From Corynebacterium simulans (GTDB lineage: Bacteria; Actinomycetota; Actinomycetes; Mycobacteriales; Mycobacteriaceae): a DNA stretch of 64,000 bases. A program made the translations under genes and the position numbers. Below are positions 1 to 9,081 of the stretch, piece after piece (position 1 is the first letter of the stretch; each line of letters starts with the position of its first letter). The DNA is taken from positions 434,001-498,000 of the forward strand of contig NZ_CP014634.1 in the NCBI RefSeq assembly GCF_001586215.1. The letters run 5' to 3'. The notes beneath the pieces were generated by a model. It was not told the origin of the DNA, searched no databases, and was given only the letters and a program-made list of their open reading frames with translations.

Positions 1-1
1 C

Positions 2-736
2 GCTCGCGGCGCCGTGCGCACGGCCTTCTCGTCCTCGGGCCAACTGTGCATGTCCGCCGAACGTGCCTACGTGCACACGGACATTTATGAAGACTTCCTC
101 GTTGCGCTTACGAAAGCCCTCGACGAACAGAGACTGGGCGCAGCGTTCTCCGATGCCGCAACTATCGGCTCCCTGACTTCGCAAAAGCAGCTCGACGCCG
201 TCCAAGCCCATGTGCGCGACGCTGTGGACAAGGGCGCAACCATTGTCTACGGCGGAAAGCATCGCCCGGAACTCGGTCCGTTTTTCTTTGAGCCCACGGT
301 GCTCACTGGGGTAACGCAGAAAATGGAGCTCTTCGCTAACGAGACCTTCGGCCCAGTGTTGGCGGTGTACGAGGTCGATTCTGATGCTGCTGCCATCCAC
401 GCAGCAAATGACACGAACTACGGCCTATGCGCCTCAGTGTGGTCGGGCAGCTCCCGCCACGGCTGGGAGGTTGCTTCCCAGCTAGAAGCGGGCATGGTCA
501 ATATCAACGAGGGCTTTGCCGCAGCATATGGTTCTATTGCCGCCCCGGGTGGCGGCGTAAAGGAGTCCGGCCTCAATCACCGCCACGGTATTACCGGCAT
601 GCGTTTGTGGGCAAATGAGCGCACCGTAGCCGAGCAAAAGCTGCACCCGCTGGCGCCCTCGGAGCTACTGCCGCCGCAGCGCTTCCAGAAGCTCATCACC
701 ACGGGCATGGCGGCCATGAAGGCGCTGCGCTTGTAG
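2..736 (+). CDS. Aldehyde dehydrogenase, C-terminal part (succinate-semialdehyde dehydrogenase type)
   Basis: The reading frame is open from the left edge, so the gene starts outside the window; about 244 C-terminal residues are visible. They carry the aldehyde dehydrogenase catalytic cysteine in the context SSSGQLCMSAERAYV, and the downstream motif NETFGPVLAVY, which is the ETFGPV hallmark of the NAD(P)-dependent ALDH superfamily. The general base glutamate and most of the Rossmann fold lie upstream. The closest family I recognise is the GabD2-like succinate-semialdehyde dehydrogenase of corynebacteria, which feeds succinate to the TCA cycle, but substrate cannot be settled from this fragment. 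It ends at TAG, 33 bases before the next gene on the same strand. Confidence 0.85.
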   Translation, partial: ARGAVRTAFSSSGQLCMSAERAYVHTDIYEDFLVALTKALDEQRLGAAFSDAATIGSLTSQKQLDAVQAHVRDAVDKGATIVYGGKHRPELGPFFFEPTVLTGVTQKMELFANETFGPVLAVYEVDSDAAAIHAANDTNYGLCASVWSGSSRHGWEVASQLEAGMVNINEGFAAAYGSIAAPGGGVKESGLNHRHGITGMRLWANERTVAEQKLHPLAPSELLPPQRFQKLITTGMAAMKALRL

Positions 737-756
737 CAGCATAAAGAAAGTCCGAA

Positions 757-762
757 TAAAGT
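757..762 (+). promoter_or_regulatory. Possible -10 element of a leaderless transcript
   Basis: TAAAGT lies seven bases before the ATG at 770 and there is no Shine-Dalgarno sequence. The layout repeats at several other genes in the window and suggests transcription starts at the start codon. Confidence 0.4.
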
Positions 763-769
763 TTAAGCA

Positions 770-1762
770 ATGCTCCATCTAACGCTGCCTGAACTTCGCG
801 CCCGCCGCCTCATCGCCCAGGGCCTGGCCCCTTCGGCGGCGCGCCCAGCCAACACTTCACCGCTGGCTGCGGCCGAACACCTCTTGGCAGTCCAAGGGCA
901 GAACTATGCCGCGGGCGTGCGAGCGCTAGCCCTGCGCAGCACCCAAGGATCCGCAGCACCAGACGATGCCGCAGTGCTCGACGCCATCGATGAGTTCCAG
1001 GTCGTGCGCTGTTGGCCGCAGCGCGGCACGGTCCACTTCATGCCTGCTGCCGACGTGCGTTGGATCTCCCGCCTGCTCTATCCCCGTGTCGAACGCAGCC
1101 AGCAAGCCCGGCGCCCAGGGTTGGGCCTCGACGAAGACCTGTTTAACCGCGCACACGCCGCACTTCACGACGCCGCCCTTAAAAGCACGACGCCGACTCT
1201 AACCCGCGCCGAGGCCTACGAGATCTTCCGGTCAGTTGGCATCGCTCCGGATGGCGGCCGTGGATCGCACCTGCTGCGCGCATTCGGTGGCGCGGGCGAC
1301 CTCGTCCAAGGACCGAAGCACGGCAAGCAGGAAACGTTCATGCACGTCGATGTCCTCCCCGTCGAGCAACGTCAACCGGAGGAGCCGCTCCGCGAGCTAG
1401 CACTGCGCTACGTCAATGGACATGGTCCGGTGAGTGCCGCCGACCTAGCTTGGTGGACCATGCTCGCCAAAGGCCAAGCAGCCAAGGCCCTCGAAAACTC
1501 CGGATTGGTGCGGGCTGAGCACGAGGGCGAAACCTTCTGGCTCAGCCCATGGCAGCAGGACGTGACCGCAGAGGAAATCTCGGTCGCATTGGCGCTGCGG
1601 CTCGAGCTTCCCGCCTTCGACGAATACTTGTTGGGCTACGCCAACAAGGAGTGGATTCTGCCCGATGAATTACGCCCAGATATTCTCACCAAGAACGGGC
1701 TTAGCTGGCCGTGGGTGATGGAAAACGGTATGGCCGTGGCTAGCCTGCGTGAACCCGCTTAA
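770..1762 (+). CDS. Winged-helix DNA-binding protein of the AlkZ/YcaQ-like HTH_42 family
   Basis: A 330-residue protein with the hallmarks of the HTH_42 family (formerly DUF1006): an N-terminal LAVQGQNYAAGVRAL segment with a Gln-x-Gln, then RCWPQRGTVHFMPAADV, and near the C-terminus FDEYLLGYANKEWIL. Family members include the crosslink glycosylases AlkZ and YcaQ/AlkX, whose catalytic site uses a Gln-x-Gln or Gln-x-Asp motif, so base-excision or crosslink unhooking is a plausible role; many actinobacterial paralogues are untested. The protein stops just after the segment that in relatives precedes roughly 40-60 further residues, so the C-terminus may be shortened. The stop overlaps the convergent CDF gene by four bases. 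Start is ATG 770. Confidence 0.75.
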   Translation: MLHLTLPELRARRLIAQGLAPSAARPANTSPLAAAEHLLAVQGQNYAAGVRALALRSTQGSAAPDDAAVLDAIDEFQVVRCWPQRGTVHFMPAADVRWISRLLYPRVERSQQARRPGLGLDEDLFNRAHAALHDAALKSTTPTLTRAEAYEIFRSVGIAPDGGRGSHLLRAFGGAGDLVQGPKHGKQETFMHVDVLPVEQRQPEEPLRELALRYVNGHGPVSAADLAWWTMLAKGQAAKALENSGLVRAEHEGETFWLSPWQQDVTAEEISVALALRLELPAFDEYLLGYANKEWILPDELRPDILTKNGLSWPWVMENGMAVASLREPA

Positions 1763-2667
1763 GGCATGCGCAAGATGCGGCGATGCACCGTGCCGGCGGG
1801 CTCGACGTGGATGAACACTTCGGCGCCTGGAAAAAGCTCGTCGATGTTGTCCTCGATGCGATCCGCGATGTCGTGGGCCGCAAGAACTGTCCACTCGCCA
1901 GGCACGTCCATGGTGAGATAGACCAAGCGCTGGCGGCCCGATGCGATGGTACGACGGGACGTGAACAACACGTCGAATTCATCCTCAAGCTCAGCAAGTC
2001 GCGCATCAAGCTCAGCGTGCTCTTCCTTGGGCAAGGACTCGGAAAGCAGGCTGCTCAAGGATTCTTTGAGCAGCTTGTAACCGGTCCACAGGATGTTGAT
2101 GCCCACTGCAAAAGCGACCATCGGATCGAGCCACAGCCAGTCCGTCAGGGCAACCAGCGCGATGCCCACGAGGACGCCAACAGAAGTCCACACGTCAGTC
2201 AGCAAGTGATGGCCGTCAGCTTGAAGCGTTGCCGAACGATATTTCTTGCCCGCTTTCAGCAACACCAGACCGACAGCCAGATTAAGGACCGAAGCTAGCG
2301 TCGAAAGCGCCAAACCAATGCCTGGCTGTTCCAAAGGCTGGGGGTTGAGCAAGCGCAATGCAGAGGTATAAATGATGAGTGCTGCGGCGACGAAGATCAT
2401 CGCGCCCTCTACCAACGCGGAAACATATTCGGCCTTGCCGTGGCCGAATTGGTGGTTCGCGTCAGCCGGCTTCGCAGCAATGCGAAGGGCGATGAAGCCC
2501 ACTACTGCAGCAACGAGGTTGACTCCGGATTCCAAAGCGTCAGACAGGAAGCCGACGGAGCCAGTAAGCATGGCCGCAAGGACCTTTAAGACAATGGTGA
2601 GAACAGCCGTCGCGATGGACAGCTTCATGAAACGCTCAAGCAGGAGCTGCTCGGAAGGAAGTGCCAT
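1759..2667 (-). CDS. Cation diffusion facilitator (CDF) family metal transporter
   Basis: A 302-residue inner-membrane protein with about six hydrophobic segments in the first two thirds and a soluble C-terminal domain, the usual CDF plan. The second membrane segment carries SDALESGVN and the fifth carries the HxxxD motif ADGHHLLTDVWTS, the positions that form the divalent-metal site in proteins such as YiiP. The C-terminal part (from about residue 205) fits the ferredoxin-like dimerisation domain with late acidic and histidine residues. CDF proteins export Zn2+, Fe2+, Mn2+, Co2+ or Ni2+ by proton antiport; the metal cannot be predicted here. A GAAGG ribosome site precedes ATG 2667. No metal-responsive regulator is adjacent. 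Confidence 0.88.
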   Translation of the reverse strand: MALPSEQLLLERFMKLSIATAVLTIVLKVLAAMLTGSVGFLSDALESGVNLVAAVVGFIALRIAAKPADANHQFGHGKAEYVSALVEGAMIFVAAALIIYTSALRLLNPQPLEQPGIGLALSTLASVLNLAVGLVLLKAGKKYRSATLQADGHHLLTDVWTSVGVLVGIALVALTDWLWLDPMVAFAVGINILWTGYKLLKESLSSLLSESLPKEEHAELDARLAELEDEFDVLFTSRRTIASGRQRLVYLTMDVPGEWTVLAAHDIADRIEDNIDELFPGAEVFIHVEPAGTVHRRILRMP

Positions 2668-2946
2668 ACAGATACCTTCGGTTAGTTTGGCGCCAACCGA
2701 GCATCCAACAACGGGGACAATCGGTCGACGTAGGAACTACGGACCGAAGGTCTCGCTCACTCACGAATTTCGCAAGCTGGGTGGCCGGGCGCAAAGGCAC
2801 CAGTATGTCGACCATCCATCCGCAGCCATGGGGGCCGCGGAGGAGCTACTCCCCTTCAGGAGGTTTTAGGTTAGCAAGCCGCCAAGTTGCCAACAACTCG
2901 GCGGCTCAAGCAATGCTGAGACTACAGCTTTAATCTCAGGCGAGCG

Positions 2947-4032
2947 CTAGCCGCCAATCTTGAAGTCGCAGACGTCGCCGTCCTGCATGATGTATTCCTT
3001 GCCTTCTTGACGGACCTTGCCCTCAGCACGGGCAGTGGCCATATCGCCGGCGGCATCCAGGTCATCGAAGGAGACGATCTCAGCCTTAATGAACTTCTTT
3101 TCGAAGTCGGTGTGGATGACGCCTGCTGCGGCAGGAGCTGCCGCGCCCTGCTTGATGGTCCAGGCACGCGCTTCCTTCGGGCCTGCGGTCAGGTAGGTCT
3201 GCAGGCCGAGGGTGGCAAAACCTGCTTTAGCCAGAGTTGCCAGGCCAGGCTCGGTCTGGCCGACGGACTCGAGCAGTTCCATTGCCTCTTCCTCGTCGAG
3301 CTCAAGCAGCTCGGTCTCAGTCTGTGCATCGAGGAAGACGCACTCTGCCGGGGCGACGAGCTCGGCGAGCTCGGCCTTCTTCGCGTCGTCGGTAAGCACT
3401 GCTTCGTCGGAGTTGAACACGTACAGGAACGGCTTCGCCGTCATCAAGTGAAGCTCACGAACCAGTGCGAGGTCGATCTCGCCATTCTTGGAAGCGGCGA
3501 AGAGCGTGCGGTCATCCTCCAGGATTTCCTGTGCCTTCTTGGTGGCCTCGACGGTCTCAGCCAGCTCCTTGTTCTTGCGCGCTTCCTTCTCCAGTCGCGG
3601 CAGGGCTTTTTCAATGGTCTGCAGATCCGCCAGGATGAGCTCGGTGTTAATTACGGAAATATCGTGGGCAGGATCGACCTTGCCATCGACGTGGATGACG
3701 TTGTCATCGGCAAAGGCGCGCACGACCTGGCAGATAGCATCTGCCTCACGGATGTTGGCAAGGAAGGCGTTACCCATGCCCTCACCTTTGGATGCGCCTT
3801 CGACGATTCCGGCGATGTCCACGAAGGACACGGTCGCCGGCAAGATACGCTCGGAGCTAAAGATCTCCGCCAAGCGGTTAAGACGGTGATCTGGTAACTC
3901 AACGAGGCCGACGTTCGGCTCGATGGTGGCGAACGGGTAGTTCGCTGCCAGAATGTCAGAACGGGTCAGGGCATTAAACAGCGTGGACTTGCCAACGTTA
4001 GGCAGGCCAACGATTCCAAGTGTAAGACTCAC
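2947..4032 (-). CDS. ychF: Ribosome-binding ATPase YchF (Obg-like)
   Basis: The protein starts at a GTG at 4032 ([17 protein letters not shown]) and is 361 residues long, the normal size of YchF; longer readings upstream have no family support. It carries the P-loop GLPNVGKST at residues 8-16, a switch region [14 protein letters not shown] typical of the Obg/YchF branch, the NxxE variant NSDE in place of the GTPase NKxD motif (which favours ATP over GTP), and a C-terminal TGS domain ending in [10 protein letters not shown]. YchF binds ribosomes and is linked to stress and redox responses. It is divergent from the AI-2E-type permease with only 47 bases between start codons. Confidence 0.95.
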   Translation of the reverse strand: MSLTLGIVGLPNVGKSTLFNALTRSDILAANYPFATIEPNVGLVELPDHRLNRLAEIFSSERILPATVSFVDIAGIVEGASKGEGMGNAFLANIREADAICQVVRAFADDNVIHVDGKVDPAHDISVINTELILADLQTIEKALPRLEKEARKNKELAETVEATKKAQEILEDDRTLFAASKNGEIDLALVRELHLMTAKPFLYVFNSDEAVLTDDAKKAELAELVAPAECVFLDAQTETELLELDEEEAMELLESVGQTEPGLATLAKAGFATLGLQTYLTAGPKEARAWTIKQGAAAPAAAGVIHTDFEKKFIKAEIVSFDDLDAAGDMATARAEGKVRQEGKEYIMQDGDVCDFKIGG

Positions 4033-4067
4033 AGGGGCAATCCTAACGCACCCAAGGTTTTTTAAGG

Positions 4068-4073
4068 CAAGAT
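4068..4073 (+). promoter_or_regulatory. Possible -10 element of a leaderless transcript
   Basis: CAAGAT is followed by six bases and the GTG start at 4080. No ribosome site separates them, and the ychF start codon lies only 36 bases upstream on the other strand. Confidence 0.45.
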
Positions 4074-4079
4074 GGTGGG

Positions 4080-5609
4080 GTGAGTTCTCATTCGCCTTCC
4101 TCATCATCCACGCCGCCATCCGGTCACCACTCGGATCCGGACCACGCTGGGCTCGGCGATCGTTTTGACGAGTCTGTTGATGCCGCAGCGCTTGACGACG
4201 TCTCCCCTCACCCACCCGGAGACCAAGTCGACCGTTCCGTTGTAGTCGGCGAGGTAATTAAGTCTGCTTCCCTATGGGCACTGCGCCTGTTCGTCATGTG
4301 CCTTTTCCTTTATGCACTCTTCCGCATCGCAGGCAACCTCTGGCGCGGCATCCTGCCTATCCTGTTGGCTCTCATCATCTGCACAGTTTTGGCTCCGATC
4401 ACGCGATGGCTGCGCCGCCACCATGTGCCAAGTTCGCTAGCAGCGGCGTTGACGATCTTGGTTTCCTTCAGCGCACTGGGCGCGCTGTTTCTTTTCATCG
4501 CGCCGAATTTCGTGCGGCAATCCCAAACGCTTTATTTGCAAACAGCCAACGGCATTCAGGCACTGCGCCTATGGGTCCAGCAGCCGCCGCTGAATCTCAA
4601 TGAGGATCAGATCGGCACCTACATCGATGAGATCGCCGCCTGGGCACAAAAGCAGGCCGGCACCATTGCGGGGTCCGTGTTCAACGGTATTGGGCAGGCA
4701 ACCAACATCATCGTGACCTTGATGGTGGTTTTGGTCTTGACCTTCTTCTTCCTGAAAGACGGTCACCGCTTCCTGCCATGGCTGCGTGAAGCCACGGGCC
4801 GGCGCACCGGTTGGCATTTGACGGAACTGCTCACCCGAGGCTGGAACACACTGGGCGGTTTCGTGCGTGCCCAGGCGCTCGTATCGCTAGTCGACGCCAT
4901 CTTCATCGGCATTGGCTTGGCCATCATCGGGGTCCCGCTGGCACTAACGCTGGCCATCATCACCTTCGTTGCGGGCTTTATTCCCTTTGTTGGCGCTATC
5001 GTCGCCGGCGCGCTTTCGGTGACCATCGCCTTAGTCTCCTTGGGAATCACCAAAGCACTGTTGGTCTTGGCGCTCGTGCTCTTGGTCCAGCAGCTTGAGG
5101 GCAACGTGCTCTCCCCCTGGTTGCAATCCAAGGCGATGAACCTGCACCCCGTCGTTGTACTGACTTCCGTTACTGTGGGCTCTGCTCTCTTTAACCTCGT
5201 AGGTGCGTTCTTGGCTGTGCCAGCGGCCGCAATGTTCGCTGTGGCGTATCGCTACTTCCAGGACATGATGATGCTGCAGTCTGGCGAGAAAACCGCAGAG
5301 GATATGCATTTTGCCACGGTGGCAGGCTTCCTCATTGGCCGCTATACCCAAGAGCAGGGCGATCATAAGCGGGAGGCCTGGTTGGAGATGCCGGACCACG
5401 CCGCCCCGGAGGCCGCTCCTACCGATGTTGCTAATCACGGCAATAGTCCGCACCTCGACGCTGCGGTCGATATGGATGCCAGCCCTACTGGTGCGGGCGA
5501 GGGAGAAGCGCCTGCTTCCCGCGGCACGCAGATGCGCGTTGTTCGAGGTGGCGTACAAAAAGCTATGTCGCGCGTCGAACATCTGTTGCATCCACGACGC
5601 GAAGATTAG
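4080..5609 (+). CDS. AI-2E family transporter (UPF0118, PerM/YdiK-like)
   Basis: A 509-residue membrane protein with a roughly 55-residue polar N-terminal tail rich in Ser, Pro and Asp, then about eight hydrophobic segments, and a long hydrophilic C-terminal tail. The core has the family's features: paired N-terminal helices, the FLKDGHRFLPWL segment, and the C-terminal block LVQQLEGNVLSPWLQ, which matches the conserved QxxExxxLxP motif of AI-2E exporters. Members have been linked to autoinducer-2 export or Na+(Li+)/H+ antiport; neither can be assigned here. The start is a GTG six bases after a plausible -10 box, suggesting a leaderless message. Confidence 0.85.
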   Translation: MSSHSPSSSSTPPSGHHSDPDHAGLGDRFDESVDAAALDDVSPHPPGDQVDRSVVVGEVIKSASLWALRLFVMCLFLYALFRIAGNLWRGILPILLALIICTVLAPITRWLRRHHVPSSLAAALTILVSFSALGALFLFIAPNFVRQSQTLYLQTANGIQALRLWVQQPPLNLNEDQIGTYIDEIAAWAQKQAGTIAGSVFNGIGQATNIIVTLMVVLVLTFFFLKDGHRFLPWLREATGRRTGWHLTELLTRGWNTLGGFVRAQALVSLVDAIFIGIGLAIIGVPLALTLAIITFVAGFIPFVGAIVAGALSVTIALVSLGITKALLVLALVLLVQQLEGNVLSPWLQSKAMNLHPVVVLTSVTVGSALFNLVGAFLAVPAAAMFAVAYRYFQDMMMLQSGEKTAEDMHFATVAGFLIGRYTQEQGDHKREAWLEMPDHAAPEAAPTDVANHGNSPHLDAAVDMDASPTGAGEGEAPASRGTQMRVVRGGVQKAMSRVEHLLHPRRED

Positions 5610-5655
5610 GCCAAGACAAACAGCAATGTCCGGAGCACGTGCTTAGGTGGTGGCT

Positions 5656-6729
5656 ATGTCTACCACCTTGCCCGTGCTTTTGTTATTTCTAGGTCTTTTC
5701 ATCGGCGCCATTTTGGGCTGGCTGCTGCGCGAATACCGCAGCAATTCCGCGCGCCCCAGCGATGAGCATCGCGCGCTACAGGAATCGCAACGCCGGCAAG
5801 CGGAGCTTGCGCCTTTAGAGAAAGCTATGGACCGCTTGGGATTCAAACTGCAGGAATTAGAGGAAGACCGCGCCACTGCCCTAGCAGCATTATCGAGCCA
5901 AGTCCAGGCTGTTACCCGGACTTCATCCAGGCTGACAGATCGCACTGACAAGCTCGTGGGCGCTCTGCGTTCCCCCAACGTCCGCGGCCGCTGGGGCGAG
6001 ATGCAACTAGAACGCGTCGTGGAAATCGGCGGCATGACCAAACACGTGGATTTCGATTCCCAAGTAACAGCAACACTCAACGGAAAATCCGTACGCCCCG
6101 ACCTCGTAGTGCATCTAGCAGGTGGGCGCAACATCGCTGTCGATGCCAAGGTGCCGTTTTCTTCTTATTTGGACGCAATGGACACCGAAGATCCAGAGGA
6201 GCACGCAGGTTACCTCCGCCGGCATGCACACCTGTTACGCAACCATGTTCAAGCACTCTCCCATCGCGATTACATTGAGGCCTTCTCTCCCACTCCTGAG
6301 TTCGTAGTGCTCTTCGTCCCGGCGGATCCGTTCCTAGACGCCGCATTGAGCATCGATCCTGAGCTGCTCGAGTTCGCTTTCGGGCGCAACATCGTCATCG
6401 CCACGCCAAGCACACTCTTCGCGCTCCTGCGCACCGTGGCACTGGGATGGCGGCACGAAGACATTTCCGAGAAGGCACGCGAGGTGCAACGTCTTGGCCG
6501 CGAGCTCTATGCGCGGCTAGGCACTCTCAACGAGCACTATGAGAAAGTCGGCCGCAGCCTTGAAAAAGCTGTCGAAGCATTCAACTCCAGTCTCGGCTCC
6601 TTGGATTTACGCGTGGGGGTTACTGCACGCAGGCTCTACGAGCTAGAGATCCCAGCACGCACCGATAAAAAGCCAGTCTCCCCGCGCCCCATCGAGGCAG
6701 AACCGCGGCACCTACGCTTTGGGGAATAG
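5656..6729 (+). CDS. rmuC: DNA recombination protein RmuC
   Basis: A 357-residue protein with an N-terminal membrane anchor (TLPVLLLFLGLFIGAILGWLL), a coiled-coil-prone stretch at about residues 40-95 and the RmuC nuclease-like domain. Recognisable family blocks include GRWGEMQLERVVEIGGM, RPDLVVHLAGGRNIAVDAKVPF and EFVVLFVPADPFLDAAL. RmuC limits inversions at short inverted repeats and is predicted to be an endonuclease-fold protein acting near the membrane. ATG 5656 was chosen over the GTG at 5647 because AGGTGG sits about five bases before it. It lies on the same strand as the AI-2E-type gene with a 46-base gap. Confidence 0.9.
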   Translation: MSTTLPVLLLFLGLFIGAILGWLLREYRSNSARPSDEHRALQESQRRQAELAPLEKAMDRLGFKLQELEEDRATALAALSSQVQAVTRTSSRLTDRTDKLVGALRSPNVRGRWGEMQLERVVEIGGMTKHVDFDSQVTATLNGKSVRPDLVVHLAGGRNIAVDAKVPFSSYLDAMDTEDPEEHAGYLRRHAHLLRNHVQALSHRDYIEAFSPTPEFVVLFVPADPFLDAALSIDPELLEFAFGRNIVIATPSTLFALLRTVALGWRHEDISEKAREVQRLGRELYARLGTLNEHYEKVGRSLEKAVEAFNSSLGSLDLRVGVTARRLYELEIPARTDKKPVSPRPIEAEPRHLRFGE

Positions 6730-6805
6730 CTGCATTTACCTCCTTCACGGAAATAAATTTCGCCACATTCGGGCGAAGATAAAACGATAACCCCAGCCAA
6801 CGCTG

Positions 6806-6811
6806 TAGAAT
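6806..6811 (+). promoter_or_regulatory. Possible -10 element of a leaderless transcript
   Basis: TAGAAT (five of six matches to TATAAT) lies eight bases before the GTG start at 6820, with no ribosome site in between. Confidence 0.5.
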
Positions 6812-6819
6812 CTTCCGGC

Positions 6820-7782
6820 GTGTCACTTGCCAAAAATCGAAACCACCGAGCCGCGCGTGAAACCTCCGCCGCTGCGCATGAGCTGCCGCTAGCCAAGGGT
6901 CTCCTTGGCCTAGTAGCCACGTTCGTCGTAGCCGCACTGATCACGATTGCCGTGGGTTCGATTGGTTGGCCATTCTTCATCATCTCCGCGGCCGGTGCGC
7001 TGGCAGTCACCTACTTCGCCCGCCTGCGCAGCTTGTACCTCCTGGTTGTCAGCATTCCAGTTGTGTTTACGGTCGCTATTGTGTTGACCTCCTGGGCGCT
7101 GACTATTCAAGCCGCGCCAAAAGGTGCATCGCCGTTTTCGACCACGTCCCTGCTATCCGCAGCGTTCCCTTTCATCGAGCGTTTCCCCTGGTTGCTCATC
7201 ATATTTTTATTGTGCGCTACCCTTGCCGTGGTCCGTCTATGGCGACACAAGAACGTGGCTCGAACCCGCGACGCCAAGGCACAGGTTGCCCGTCGCGCGG
7301 AGCAAGAAACCAATGAGCGCACTACCAACGAGCGTCTTTCCGTTGCCGAGCTTATAGCTCGTGACCGCCGTGATACAGAAGGCTCGGGTGAAGCACTTCC
7401 CCAGAGTTCGCAGCGCCGCCGTACCCGTGCCCGCGAGTTGGACCGCGAGGTTCGTCGCCGCCGCCAGGCAGAAGAACGCGAGCAGCAAGCCCGAGAGCGC
7501 GTGGAAAAGAGCCGCTCAAGCAGTGAGGAGCTCAAGCGCGCACACGAAGAGCGCGTGGCTCAAGCACGCTCCTACCGCGAGGCACGTGAGGCCCGCGAGC
7601 GGGGTACCACAGCTAGCTCCGCGGAGTACGACGATTCCGACTTCGCACCGCGCCGCCCCGACCCCGCACGCCGTGCTGGCGATGCAGGTGAATCCCGCGA
7701 AACCGAAACCACCAAGCCTAAGGCGTCCAAGGCAAAGCCAAAGTCCTCGTTCTTGGAAGACAATCTCTACGACGAAGACTAG
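6820..7782 (+). CDS. DUF6542-type membrane protein with long charged tail
   Basis: A 320-residue protein of unknown function. Residues about 25-150 hold four hydrophobic segments, which correspond to the actinobacterial DUF6542 module. The C-terminal half is very rich in Arg, Glu, Ala and Ser and looks like a cytoplasmic coiled coil or disordered tail. The start is a GTG immediately downstream of a good -10 box, consistent with a leaderless message. Its position between rmuC and ispH is kept in related genomes as far as I recall, which supports a real gene, but its role is unknown. Confidence 0.8.
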   Translation: MSLAKNRNHRAARETSAAAHELPLAKGLLGLVATFVVAALITIAVGSIGWPFFIISAAGALAVTYFARLRSLYLLVVSIPVVFTVAIVLTSWALTIQAAPKGASPFSTTSLLSAAFPFIERFPWLLIIFLLCATLAVVRLWRHKNVARTRDAKAQVARRAEQETNERTTNERLSVAELIARDRRDTEGSGEALPQSSQRRRTRARELDREVRRRRQAEEREQQARERVEKSRSSSEELKRAHEERVAQARSYREAREARERGTTASSAEYDDSDFAPRRPDPARRAGDAGESRETETTKPKASKAKPKSSFLEDNLYDED

Positions 7783-7823
7783 TTCACCGCGCAAACCAGC
7801 TCGAATATTAGCTATCAATAAAA

Positions 7824-7854
7824 CACCCAGGGCAGCCATTTACTGCTCTGAGTG
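7824..7854. terminator. Bidirectional intrinsic terminator
   Basis: A 12-bp stem with two non-Watson-Crick positions (CACCCAGGGCAG at 7824-7835 against CTGCTCTGAGTG at 7843-7854). On the plus strand it is followed by CTTTTCTTTT and on the minus strand by TTTTATT, so it can end both the DUF6542 gene and the convergent ispH gene. Confidence 0.7.
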
Positions 7855-7886
7855 CTTTTCTTTTGCTGTGGCTTAGGAGGGCACCC

Positions 7887-8858
7887 TTAAGCCTTTGGGG
7901 CCTGCGACGTGCGCGCCGGACGCAGCTCTCGTGGCAGGGAGAACTGGATAGTCTCGGTGGAAGTGGTAACTTGCTCAACGTTGCTGTAACCACGCTCGTC
8001 GAGGAATTCGAGCACCTCGCGCACGAGCAGCTCAGGTACAGAAGCGCCACAGGTAACGCCGACGGTCTCGACGCCTTCGAGCCACGCCTCATCGATCTCA
8101 CGGGCGAAGTCGACGAGGTGGGAAGCCTTGGCCCCTGCCTCTAGCGCCACCTCAACTAGGCGCACGGAGTTCGAGGAATTCTTCGAGCCCACCACAATCA
8201 TCAAATCGCATTTCGGAGCAATATTCTTCACCGACTCCTGGCGGTTCTGGGTGGCGTAGCAGATGTCGTCTGAAGGCGGATTCTCGAGGTGCGGGAAGCG
8301 CTCGCGCAGCTTATTCACAATAGTGATGGTCTCATCCACCGAGAGGGTGGTCTGGGATAGCCAGATGAGCTTTTCATCTTGCAGGGACTCAGGCAGCTTG
8401 TCGACGCCCTCGATGCCATCCACCAAGTGCGTGACCTCAGGAGCCTCGCCGGCGGTGCCTTCGACCTCTTCGTGACCTTCGTGGCCCACCAACAAGATGT
8501 GGTAGCCATCTCGCTGGAAACGGCGCGCCTCGTTATGCACCTTGGTCACCAGCGGGCAAGTTGCATCAAGGGTCAGCTGCTTGCGGCCTTCAGCCTCCTC
8601 ACGCACCGCCGGGGCGATACCGTGTGCGGAGAAGACAAGGTGCGCGCCCTCGGGCGCTTCGGATGCTTCCTCGACGAAGATGACGCCGCGCTCAGCTAGC
8701 GATTCCACGACGTAGCGGTTGTGGACAATCTGCTTGCGCACATAAATCGGTGCGCCGTACTTTTCAAGTGCCTTCTCCACGGTCTCAACTGCGCGATCGA
8801 CACCGGCACAATAACCGCGCGGTGCTGCCAGGAGAACATTCTTGCCAGTCTCAGTCAT
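7887..8858 (-). CDS. ispH: 4-hydroxy-3-methylbut-2-enyl diphosphate reductase
   Basis: IspH (LytB) makes IPP and DMAPP from HMBPP in the last step of the MEP pathway, using a [4Fe-4S] cluster. All three cluster cysteines are present: GYCAGV (about residue 17), DATCPLV (about 99) and [11 protein letters not shown] (about 201). Substrate-binding histidines appear in VHNRYVV and SAHG, and the TCGASVPE motif is intact. ATG 8858 gives a 323-residue protein of normal family length starting just before [13 protein letters not shown]; a longer frame upstream lacks conservation. The C-terminal approximately 20 residues are a variable polar tail. It is divergent from xseA with a 223-base control region. 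Confidence 0.95.
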   Translation of the reverse strand: MTETGKNVLLAAPRGYCAGVDRAVETVEKALEKYGAPIYVRKQIVHNRYVVESLAERGVIFVEEASEAPEGAHLVFSAHGIAPAVREEAEGRKQLTLDATCPLVTKVHNEARRFQRDGYHILLVGHEGHEEVEGTAGEAPEVTHLVDGIEGVDKLPESLQDEKLIWLSQTTLSVDETITIVNKLRERFPHLENPPSDDICYATQNRQESVKNIAPKCDLMIVVGSKNSSNSVRLVEVALEAGAKASHLVDFAREIDEAWLEGVETVGVTCGASVPELLVREVLEFLDERGYSNVEQVTTSTETIQFSLPRELRPARTSQAPKA

Positions 8859-9081
8859 GCGTTCCAGCGTATCTAAAACTGCTTTGAAACAGTAGATTGG
8901 GTCGCTTTGCAAAGGCAATAGGTGGCCTATTTCTGACGTGGACAGCAATGTGACTTCGCTCGAACTTTCCCTGGCCCGCTGACCTTTAAATTTGCCCAAG
9001 CTGGCTGCCCCCGAAGACCACATGTCCGGGCTGGACAATAGACTTAAGTGGCAATCCACTGCTGCATAGAAAGGCTGCTTT

